64,000 nt of DNA from Triangularia verruculosa. Lineage: Eukaryota > Ascomycota > Sordariomycetes > Sordariales > Podosporaceae. Under the pieces are notes generated by a model. It was not told the DNA's origin. It did no database searches and saw only the letters and a program-made list of their open reading frames with translations. Shown one piece after another: positions 54,560-64,000 of this stretch. Each line of letters begins with the position of its first letter. The first letter of the stretch is position 1. Where the stretch lies: positions 1 through 64,000 of the forward strand of contig MU863976.1 of NCBI GenBank assembly GCA_033296885.1, written 5' to 3'. Both the position numbers and the translations under genes were made by a program.

Positions 54560-57172
54560 TTTGGGGGTTTGCCGGAGACCAGCAGCTTGGGTATCGATAT
54601 TAGACGACGTACAGGAGGGGGGGCGAATACTTGGGTATTAAAGGCAAGATCAAAATGACGACAGAGATAGATGCAAGCATCAATATGGATCAGCGGTACC
54701 GAAACTCGAGGAGTCGTCCAGCGCCTCCAACGGGGTGGCTTGTTTTCCACACAACAGGAGAGAAGAGGAGATGGGGGAATGAAGATCCAGCATTCCGAGA
54801 CAGTCGAGATCACGGCGACTGCAGGGCCTTTACCTCTTTTTAATGTTTGTAGCCCGGCACTGACGAGCATGGCCGGGAGGACCCCCGTGCTCAGACACCG
54901 GACGACCGAGTCCCAACCAAAGGGGGGAAGTCTGTGGGCGAAGCGAGAACAAAGAAAAAAACGACACGGCTGGGGGTGGAGGGCAAAAAGGGTCCAGACT
55001 GATGGACGTCGTCCCACGAAACTATGCAGCCACTTTTAGTCGTTTAGTCGATAAGATCGATAACACCAGATTACAGACCAATGAGGCGTGGTATCGAGAA
55101 GTTCCACCGCGGCCCTTTGCGCGGCGTGTGCCAACCAGAGCGGCCTTGCTGTGCGGTGCCACACACACTCTCTTCCTTCAGAGGATCTCGAGGGCGTGGT
55201 TGGCTCTCTCTCAAGCACATGCGATGATGCAAGTTCGTGCTTGGGATGATGCGAGTGGACCCCCCTCTAGCGCTGTTCAACTTGTTTCGAAGATGGCTCA
55301 TCGCAGATGGCCGAGTGGACGTTGATTTATCCAAGACTTGCTGACTTGCATGTTGAATACCCACCAGATGAGGTAGGTCACCCATCATATTCTCAGGGTG
55401 TTTGAGCCGTTCAAAAGGATCAAGAGAGAGTGTAGATCACAGAGAGCGTCCTTCCTGCTTACCGGCGATCTGCTGAGTGCCAGAAATTCTGAGCATGTTT
55501 GAGACCAACACCAAGTAGGAAAGCGGGGCATAAATCCCCAACATCCAACATCGGCATCAACTTGAAACAAGACAGTGCCGTGATGCCCACAACTAGACAG
55601 CGACTCGCTGCCATTTCTGGAGCGGCTATGGGGGGGAGAGTGTCCACCGGCTGTGTTTGAGAGTTGCTGTCAGTGAGAGAGCGAATGGAACATGCCCCGC
55701 CATCGCCGCATGGACCAGCAAAAAGCTTGAATTCTCAAACACCTAGGCTGCAGCTCCTGCATTGCTCGCATCACCAGGGTTGTCATTGGGGTCCCCCGGT
55801 TCCCTTTTTCGGCAGTGTCTGACTACGTACCGTACGTTTTGCTGGGCCACGTCTTTTGTGAGACTCCAGGACGAAGGTTGATACTATCGATATCAAACGC
55901 AGGGGTGGTTGGCGCTAACAATGCACGCAGAAAATCTCCGTTCGCCAGCGATCAGGGAGCTCCCAGCAACCCAGTTGCTTCAAGAATGTCGGCATCGTCA
56001 ACTCCAATGAGAGATGCACTGCCAGAGCGTAGCAAGGTTCCCCGGGTTTTCCGTGCATGAAACAAGAGAATCTCTACGTTGTCGACAAACCATCACCCCG
56101 CAAATACCAAGCTCTGGCTTGACCGGCACCAGCCTTGGCTTTCAACAAGCGGGCACTCCGGGAGCGAGAACGGGGCCGGGCAGCCACAGAGAGCGGAACG
56201 GATCCGCACCGGGGTGGCGACCGACGTGGCCGGCAACCTAATGATATTATCACCATGTCGCTGGAGATTCGTCTTCGTTCGGTGAAGGATGCTGATGTCG
56301 GAGTACCTGGATTCCGAGGAAGGACTTTCCAGGACCAGTTGATACCTTATCACAGCATCTTTCCAAGCACCTTTTTCTCAGTATCAGACCCCATCTCAAG
56401 ACATCCAAAATCCCACCGGACTTTGTTAACCAGTGTTAACGGAATGCCAAGAGCCGGCAGGATGGAAAATCTGCCTCGCGGGGTCAAGCCACGGGGGCTT
56501 ACGATTGGCCCGCCGTGCAAGCCCCAACACACGAGGCAGATCCGCGTTGTGACCGGAAACGGCAAGAGAATGCCACTGTGCCAAGCCAAGCGGCCACACA
56601 ACACACATACAGGAGGGAGAGAGAGAGCGGTGATGAGATTTTACCGTCTCTTTTGACACTCGTCAGCATCTGTCATTGACCTGTCCCTCTGGCGGATGCC
56701 ATCTGCCGGACTTGGGAACGGACTCGCAGCGGAATATCTCTGATCGGGTCAGCTGGGTACCCAATCAACAACGGCGCGCTGGACAGACACTGGACAGTGT
56801 TGGCCAAGAGGCAACCAATCCTCATCGACCAGGCCCTGGTACCACGCCTGTCGCCTCTTGACTGCATGCTAGGAGCGTGGGTCAAGTCCTACGAGTCCTA
56901 AGGTAACCACTCGCACTACAGGCGACAAGTCACCAACCTCAGCTTCTTGCTTCACTGCGTCTGCCAGATAGGACCTTGAGGGAAGCAATTCCGCGACCTG
57001 CCCCTGATAAAACTAAAATGCGTGGCGGAACGCTCTTTTTCATTGCTTGCCGTTAGCTCCCACTCGCCCTGTCATTCCCTTCGGTTGGTCAGAAGAGAAA
57101 ATTCGCCCCTCTTTGGCAAGCTCGATAAGCACCCCGTGTTCGTTGCCATTACAGCATCACGGTCCACCAAAA
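54560..57172. other. Divergent region upstream of the C2H2 gene
   Basis: 2.6 kb between the small gene and the C2H2 protein gene. Several frames of up to about 190 codons overlap on both strands without motifs. No RNA gene or repeat is recognised. Confidence 0.4.
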
Positions 57173-60155
57173 ATGGACCTCAAGAAACCCTATTCCCTCC
57201 TGGAGGACCACTCTCCACGTCCAACAAACTCAAATTACCCAACATTCCGGTCTTCACCACCCCTTTTCCGTCATGGCCGTTTGTTGACAAACAGCGGGGA
57301 GGGACCGAGTGTGGCCTCAACCTCGCCCGTCCCCCAGAAGCTCACTGATTTTGACCAAGACCTCGACCAGGAATTGGACGAGCAACCCATGTTGTCCTGC
57401 GTGTATGTATTACCTAAAGAAAACGACGAATGGTCGACAGCGTCTAACATCCTACAGGTCCCAAGAAACGTCTCAAGAAGATTGTGCTCGACACAGATTC
57501 ATCGTCTGGGCTGCCGTGAGACGCAACGAGTCTCTGAGGAAACACCCTGAGAAGAAGACCGAATGCCCGCTTCTCAAATGCAACCACAAGTCGGCGGATC
57601 ACGAATCTATGCTCAAACACTTGGCAGGCTGCCGATATCTTGCCCTTGGCGAATACTGGTGTTATAAGCACATGAGAGTGGAGCAGTTTGACGATATCAG
57701 ATGTCGAAAGTGTCTAGGGCACCCGTCCAAAGCAAAGAAGGTTCTCACAATAGCCAAGAAGCTATTCCACGGGCTAGGGCATAAATCGAAAAAGGGCCAA
57801 CAAACATCCGTCACTGACGAGGAGCCTTTACGCCTACCACCGCCGAGTTACGATTCTATTGGAGCTCGGCCACCACTGCCTGGGAATGCTGCCGAACTAC
57901 CCCTTACCGAGATTCTAGAGGCCGATTCCAACGAGATCGAGGTCCCGATGGCGCCTCCACAACAGCAGCACCCGACCGTCGATCCACAGGACCTGCTAAT
58001 ACCGCAGCCCATCATTTCGCCAAGCCTGTCAGAACTCGATGCCAATGTCATGGAGTGGGACCATACACTGGACATGACCATGCCACCAATACCATTGCAG
58101 ATGCCGATGGCTTTACAGGACGGCGGCATGCAGCACCTTGCTTACAATAAGCCACCGCTTCAGTTAGCAACGAGCAACCCATATGCCCGTCACCAAGTAC
58201 CTCCTCGACCAGTGTCCCGGCCTACTTCGACCGCTCCGAGAAGCAAAGGTCTGTCACCCAGTTCCTCTGTCAGGTCGACAGCGAGTACAGATACCACGAC
58301 TAGCAATGTTAGCAACGATAGCAACGTGAGCTACGACAGTACATTTAGCAATCTCAGCACCGACAGCAATGACACGGCAAACTCGTACGACACAGTTTAC
58401 AGCAATGCGAACTCACTGGTCTCTCCCGTTTCGAATTATAGCGGGGCTTGGTCGACACCAGATGGGATGAACACCAACATGACGTCTCCTATTGATGGCC
58501 ACATGCTCGAGAATTCCTTTGCCGACCTGGGTTACGGCTATGGTGGTTGCCCAGACTTTTTACACAATTTTTATTCGGAGCTTCCAGCGGATTTTCCGGT
58601 CACCTCGATGACGGACGTGATAGTCCCAGACCCCCTTCTGGGATTAAATGAGCTTCCAATGACACTAGGTCACGCTCCAGAGATGTCGGCGGCATTAAGT
58701 GAGCTCCCATTGACACTCGCCCATACTCCAGAGACGTCGACGGCGAACAGTGTAGTCGAGCTGCCAGACAACAGAGAAATTGAAGTGCCGGCAACCGATC
58801 CGTGCTGCTCTGAAACGAGGTCAATGGTCGACTCGGCTTGGGAAGTCCTGCAAGAGCAGGTAGTGCAATCGATGGTGAAAATCCAGGACATCCAAGGGAA
58901 CCGGCTTGCCCGACAGCTCAAGTCCATGTCGATTCAGACGATAGCCGAGCGAGGACTTCGGGCACTGGGGTCCTACATCGACGGCGATTTCCCTTCGAAC
59001 CCGGACGACGCGCTATGCTTGGCTCATCTCGTATTTGCTTTTGCCTTGGTTGTATACCAGGAAGGAACACATAAGCGTGTGAGAGGATTGTATCTCCAGT
59101 CCCTTCCGCTCATGGCGCGGCTCTCGGAGCAGGATTGCCTGGATTACCAGCAACTCGCCGATTTCATCTGGAAACCTGAGGAGTTAACATCATCTGATGT
59201 TCGGAATCAACTGGAAGAGGTCCATAGAATCCCAGGTTTCAAGGGCAAGTCACCCGTTGGCCAGCTTGGGATGGGATCACAACCGCCAGATGTGTTCCGT
59301 GCGGCTGCTCAGGATTTCCTTGATGAACTCGAAGTCAAAATGCTACTTGGCGCCGACTCTCACTTGCATGATCACCAACAATCCGCCCTTCTCGTCCAAT
59401 ACTCCGAGGACTCGAGCATCGGAGCGGTAAACCCAGCACTAATCCAGACAATGAGGCCCGTCCTCCAAGAAATCGGCCAAACCTTTGACACCTCAGCCCT
59501 ACGAGAAAAGCTCCAGGCAATATTCCAAAACCTCATCACAGGTCAAATCTCCAGCATCCGCAAAATCGAAATCTCCCTCCTCCACGCCGGCCAAACGTCC
59601 CTCGACCCCTCCCGCTACTACGACACCTTCATCCCCCTAACCCGTAAACTCTGCGACAGCATCTACCAACGCCACAACCACAACTCCTCCCGCCGAAACG
59701 ACTACCACAAACTAGGTATATCCTACATCTCGAAACTCCTTCCCGACCTCGACAACTTCTCTCCCACCTCCCCTGATCAATCACCCATTGCCATGGACGA
59801 CTACGTCAACCTCAACCCGTCCTCCCCCGCCGCAGCCCCACAACCACCAGACGATTCCGCGGCAGTGGAAGCAGATCCCAAATGCGACGAGTGCGGGTAC
59901 AGGCCAAAGGGGCATCCAAGGTGGTTCAAGGGCAGCATGGCCAAGCATAAGAGGCTGAAGCACAGTAGAGAGCCGCCCAAGATTTACCAATGCCCGTATC
60001 CGGGGTGCACGAGCCAGTATAAGAACCGGCCGGACAATTTGAGGCAGCATCAGATTGAGAAGAGGCACTTTTTGGAGGGGGAGGAGGTGCCGATGAAGAG
60101 GCCTAGTAAGAGGAAGAGGGTGGAGGGGCCGGGGACGGAGGGGGAGAAGGAATGA
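57173..60155 (+). CDS. Large C2H2 zinc-finger protein, probable transcription factor
   Basis: Two exons, 57173-57402 and 57458-60155, with a 55-nt intron (GTATGT, TCTAAC, TACAG); 975 residues. Zinc-finger-like modules occur at both ends: CPLLKCNHKSADHESMLKHLAGC near residue 115 with a following CRKC, and at the C-terminus CDECGYRPKGHPRWFKGSMAKHKRLKH and CPYPGCTSQYKNRPDNLRQHQIEKRH (about 890-955), then a basic tail (KRPSKRKR), a possible nuclear signal. The middle is Pro/Gln-rich, then Ser/Asn/Asp/Thr-rich, with two similar 15-residue units (LNELPMTLGHAPEMS and LSELPLTLAHTPETS). A helical segment spans about 560-830. Fungal proteins with paired C-terminal fingers are common; targets are unknown. 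Confidence 0.8.
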
Positions 60156-61129
60156 AGACTTATCTGGAACTGGTGATGGTGAAGGGGGGGGTGGGGGGGG
60201 GGGGGGGGGTGCTGGAGTGTTATATGTAGCAGCTCCTTGTCATGATGTTGAAACCGCGGCGACGGCGGAAGATACCACATTTTCCTTTTTTTTTTTTTTT
60301 TTTCTTTTTCTTTTTTCTTTCTGCATGTTAGCGAGGCGTTGATTTTCCTTTTTCTCTTCTCTATTTTCTTTCTTTTTCTCATTTTTACTTTTTCTTCTTC
60401 ATTTTTCATTCTCATTTCATCATTCTTCTTTTGTATTACTAGACTTGGAATTCATAGATTTAGGGCTGGCTGGGGCACACTGGATTACAAGAGCAGGACC
60501 GGCGGGCTACAGGACCACCAACCATAACTGCTAATTTGGGAGGAGAGTGAAAGGGCAAAGCTTGAAGGCTATATACCTTATCAAGACATGAAGAAATATA
60601 TACAGCAAACCTCGAGAAGGAGATGTTCTGTTTTTGCTGCACTTTTGCGCGTTCTCTTCTATTCATCTATGCATGACTTGTGTTACCCTGCTTTCGAAGC
60701 ATGTATACTACCTACACTAGAAAATTGCACCGGCAATATAGATCACAAGACTATTGAATGCTTTGGAGTAATGGGGGCAAGTGTTCAGGTGACCGGTTTC
60801 TCGGGGGGTATCAGACCACTTATTTTGGAGTATGTAAACAGCTGCCCCTCATCAACCACTCAAATTCCATCTTCTAAACACCAAAGCCCTCAAGCACCAA
60901 ACCTGGGGACGAATATTGCCTTTCTCTTCTCACAAAAATTGAAATCGAGGTTTTCGCCGCCTTCCGATAACCATCTTAACTGCACACGGCAGGTGCAAAA
61001 AGACCTACCCCACTTTCAAACCTCACCTTATTATTTTCACCATCCATCCCTCATCTCCAACTCACCATATAACACCCTCCTTCCTCCCATTTCCCACCCC
61101 CCATCTCCCCAGCAATCACCACCGTCAAA
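60156..61129. other. Intergenic with homopolymer tracts
   Basis: 3' region of the C2H2 gene with a G-rich tract (about 60185-60209) and T-rich tracts (about 60281-60415), then the ribokinase promoter. A plus-strand frame at 60588-61154 lacks motifs and overlaps the ribokinase start out of frame. Confidence 0.5.
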
Positions 61130-62101
61130 ATGGCCTCCCCAATCCCCCACATAACCATCCTCGGCTCCCTCAACACCGACCTCGTAGCCTACGTCCCCCA
61201 CCACCCCCTCCCAGGAGAAACCCTCACCGCAACCACCTTCCTAACCTCCCCAGGCGGCAAGGGCTCCAACCAAGCCGTCGCCTGCGCCAAACTCTCCCGC
61301 CCCCGCTCCTTGTCCCTCCCCTCCGCCCACGTGAGCATGATCGGCGCAGTAGGCTCCGACTCCAACGGCTCCCTCCTCCTCTCCAACCTCCTCACCCACG
61401 GCATCGACCCCTCCCTCGTCACTCAACTCCCCGACGCAAAAACCGGCATCGCCATGATCATCGTCGAAACAGCAACCGGCCAGAACCGCATCATCATCTC
61501 CGGGGAGGCAAACCACCAAGTTGACGAGAGCTACGTCACTAATGGAAACTGGCTGGAGAAAACAGATTTGCTCATCATGCAGCTCGAAGTCCCGATGGGG
61601 ACGGTATTGAGAGCAGTAGAAGAGGCGAAAAGAAGGGGAGTGGATGTGCTGTTGAATCCGGCGCCGGCGAAGGAGCTGCCTGATTCTGTCTACAACGGGC
61701 TGAAGCACTTGGTGGTGAACGAGACGGAGGCTGCGATTTTGGGGGGTGTAGACGAGACAGAGCTGGATACGATTGAAGGGCTGGAGAGGGTGGGTAGGAT
61801 GTTTGTTGGCAGGGGCGTGGAGAATTTTATTGCTACGTTGGGGGGAAGGGGGGTTTATTTCCTGACGAGGGATGGGAGGAGCGGGCTGGTAGAGGCGGAG
61901 AAGGGGGTCAAGGTTGTGGATACTACCGGCGCGGGGGATACGTTTGTGGGGAGGTATGCGCTTGATGCGGCCGCCGCGAAGAAGGAGGGCAAGGAATTTG
62001 ATATTGAGGCGGCGGTGAAGAAGGCGAATAAGGCGGCGGCGGTGACGGTGCAGAGGGAGGGGGCGGCGAAGAGTATTCCTTGGAGGGATGAGGTTGAGTA
62101 A
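61130..62101 (+). CDS. RBK1: Ribokinase
   Basis: Single exon, 323 residues, PfkB carbohydrate kinase family. It phosphorylates D-ribose to ribose 5-phosphate. Hallmarks: ITILGSLNTDLVAYVPHHPLPGET at the N-terminus, the substrate loop TSPGGKGSNQAVACAKL (about 40-55), MIGAVGSDSNG, NPAPAKELP, VVNETEAAILGG (about 203), and the anion-hole/catalytic motif DTTGAGDTFVGR with Asp270 as probable base. AAAVTVQREGAAKSIP ends the fold. The start at 61130 has a strong context (GTCAAAATGGCC). Confidence 0.94.
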   Translation: MASPIPHITILGSLNTDLVAYVPHHPLPGETLTATTFLTSPGGKGSNQAVACAKLSRPRSLSLPSAHVSMIGAVGSDSNGSLLLSNLLTHGIDPSLVTQLPDAKTGIAMIIVETATGQNRIIISGEANHQVDESYVTNGNWLEKTDLLIMQLEVPMGTVLRAVEEAKRRGVDVLLNPAPAKELPDSVYNGLKHLVVNETEAAILGGVDETELDTIEGLERVGRMFVGRGVENFIATLGGRGVYFLTRDGRSGLVEAEKGVKVVDTTGAGDTFVGRYALDAAAAKKEGKEFDIEAAVKKANKAAAVTVQREGAAKSIPWRDEVE

Positions 62102-62434
62102 CGGGTGATAGATAGGTAGTGGGATTGGTGTCATGGCATTGGCGGAGTGCCACCACCATATATATACCACTGGAGCGAGCAATGTGACAAGCATTGTTCA
62201 CTTGTTGCTTTAGTTAGCAACACAGTGGCTTTGGTGCAGTGGTCCAGAGCAGCCGTGACAATTGGTAGCACATTGAATCAAACCAGGATGAGTTGTTTGG
62301 AGCTGAGATGGATATTACGGGCTTCCACGGTACAACTCGCCAACCGCTCTTTCCTTAGTTCTAACCCGGCAAATGCGCCCAAACACAAAACTTCTCTTCC
62401 ATGGACATCCAAACCTACAAGCGGATATGGGGAA
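62102..62434. other. Convergent 3' regions
   Basis: Between the ribokinase gene and the leftward GFA-domain gene. A TATATATA sequence lies near 62159. No gene is seen. Confidence 0.4.
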
Positions 62435-63613
62435 TCAGGGATCAACATACTTCGGCCCCCTATCCCTCCCACTCACCCGCTTCACCCTCCCAGCCCGTCT
62501 CATCCCCTCCACATCCAACTCGTCCTGATTCACAGCCCTCAGGTTAAACGGCCTCAAATGTTGAAACCCCTCCCTAAACTTCCTCATCTCCTCCTCCACC
62601 ACCACCTCCTCCCCCTCCCTCAGCGGAACCGGCTCTTGCATAACCAACACCCCGCAGTACCTGCACGACCCCTTGCGCACGATCCCATCGTTGAATTCAT
62701 ACCACGTCAGGTTTTCCCTCCCGGAAACGGCGAGCTGGTCTTTGGTTGGGTAGATCCAGATTGGGCCGCTCTATCCATTACATGTTAGAGAGGTGGATAA
62801 CAGGGATAAAAAAAAAGAAGAGTGAGTGGGGGGAGCTTACCCGGATACAATGGCTGCAGTTGCAGTCGTAGATGTTGCCGGTGTACTCCTCGCTGTCGAC
62901 GGGGTGGTCTAGCTTGAGGGCGGCGGTGATGGCGCCGCAGTGGCAGCTGCCGCGGTAGAGTTTTCCTTTATCGTTTGGGATGGCTGAAGGGGTTGGGAGA
63001 GGGCCCTGGTAGAGGTGGGGGGTGTAAGGGGGTGGGAGTTTGGCGCTGTCGACGCTGTTTTGAAATGTATTAGCCTTCGGGTATCGAAGTGGTGGGTATA
63101 TAATAGGAAAAAAGACATACTGTCTCTCCTCCAAACTCCAGATGTCGAGGTCTTGGATGCAGCGAGCCTATTCATGCATGTCATTGTTAAAACGAGCGAT
63201 TCTTCGAGTGGGAAAGAGTAATATCGTTGCCCTTACGTTGATGCCCATATTCATCGGCGGCTCGAAGAACTCGGATGTTCCAAAGGTTCCGGTGCCACAC
63301 TTGCCGCAGAACTAGAACACAGAGAGTCCCTCCTGTTTTAGTTGGCTTTTCAGCAGTTTCCAAGGTCACTGAAGAAGCTCACCTGGTGCTTCCACTTCTT
63401 CTCTCCAAACTGGTACTGCTTGATCGTGCCCTCATCTTTCACAATCTTCAGCTCGACCCCCGGCGTGATGGCAAAGTACCCCTTCTTGTAGCAGATGCTG
63501 CAGTTGCAAATCACCCCTGACTTGATCTCAGGGGCGTCAAACTCAAAGACGAAAGCACCGCAATGGCAGTTGGCCCGGTACTTCTTGACAGATTGCTGGT
63601 CTGTTTCGGCCAT
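62435..63613 (-). CDS. Tandem GFA (CENP-V/Mss4-like) domain protein
   Basis: Five exons: 63613-63383, 63311-63237, 63167-63121, 63054-62841 and 62770-62435; 300 residues. Introns of 71, 69, 66 and 70 nt with GTGAGC, GTAAGG, GTATGT and GTAAGC donors. It contains two zinc-binding GFA folds. Domain 1 (about 10-115): NCHCGAF, CNCSIC, FCGKCGT, then NMGINARC. Domain 2 (about 140-230): SCHCGAI, CNCSHC, then SGPIWIY and SCRYCGV. The family includes glutathione-dependent formaldehyde-activating enzymes, but most fungal members have no known reaction. The two halves are often seen as separate genes; here the frame runs through all exons. A Pro-rich linker joins them. Confidence 0.85.
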
Positions 63614-64000
63614 TGTGTTCAGAAAAGGTCTCGAGTTGATGATATTTGTGTGACTGGAATAAAAGTTGTGATATTTGTCTAAAAGAACCGAGTTCCGTCG
63701 GGCGGAAGCCTGGCCCCCTTTGTGAACCAACGTCCGTCCCATATGAGCAGGCTGTCCACGTAACCCATCGGGCCAACTTCAACCCCGATTATCAGAATGT
63801 ATGCACCACCATCAGACAGCAATTTCATACATCAATGTTCTTGACCTCGGACTTCGGCCTTGCATCCTTCTCGGTAGTCCCCCCAATAGAATTCTATAGA
63901 GGAGACTGACAGGCTCTGACGTGTCAAGATGACCCTCCCGCGGCACGAGTGTGCGCGCGGTGTCAGGTGACCCGAGCCAAAGTTGAAAGTTCGAGTTGAA
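63614..64000. other. Upstream of GFA-domain gene
   Basis: Promoter region of the leftward GFA gene up to the window edge. No further gene is seen. Confidence 0.4.

Noticed and set aside
61241..62194. Minus-strand frame of 317 codons
   Set aside because: Antisense to the ribokinase gene and without recognisable motifs.
1..64000. CRISPR array, prokaryotic mobile element or secondary-metabolite cluster
   Set aside because: No spaced direct-repeat array, integrase, transposase, or PKS/NRPS/terpene synthase sequence was found; all recognised genes are ordinary nuclear fungal genes.

Overview
The window is nuclear DNA of a filamentous ascomycete, most likely a Sordariomycete and plausibly Sordariales. 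The evidence is short spliceosomal introns (about 50-270 nt) with GTRNGT donors, CTAAC/CTGAC branch points and YAG acceptors, C/G-ending codons, eukaryotic core genes, three nuclear tRNA genes and a histone H4 variant of the type known from Neurospora. I see no CRISPR array, prokaryotic operon, viral gene or intact transposon. Exon coordinates were worked out by hand from splice signals and reading-frame continuity, so multi-exon models are good but untested. CDS start/end values span introns; exon borders are in the evidence text.

Left part (1-12.3 kb): a low-quality poly-C edge, then eIF2B alpha (GCN3), a DUF7580-type two-exon protein, a divergent unknown membrane-anchored protein, a NECAP-type endocytic adaptor and a coiled-coil protein of unknown role.

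About 10.2-17.0 kb is gene-poor. Its second half (12.3-16.4 kb) carries six TATATATA elements, a fold-back inverted repeat, a candidate small spliced gene, a short ORF with an internal duplication, and a Cys-rich frame broken by a stop. It looks like a decayed or fast-evolving cluster of small genes and is the least explained part of the window.

Middle (17-34.5 kb): long-chain acyl-CoA synthetase, a divergent RKM5-like lysine methyltransferase, two copies of an intron-containing tRNA-Glu(CTC) flanking a block with tRNA-Ser(AGA), nucleoporin SEH1 and ALG7, then the calcium sensor NCS-1 and the replication factor CDC45, which has MluI-box motifs upstream.

Right (36-64 kb): a LaeA-like methyltransferase, a JmjC protein, mitochondrial HSP10 with heat-shock-element-like sites, a HAL4/SAT4-type kinase, mitochondrial uL11m, SVF1, a histone H4 variant, a membrane GNAT protein, a small gene whose start codon seems to be split by an intron, a large C2H2 zinc-finger protein, ribokinase and a tandem-GFA-domain protein. 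Genes are arranged as ordinary independent fungal loci (tandem, divergent and convergent pairs); there is no obvious biosynthetic cluster.
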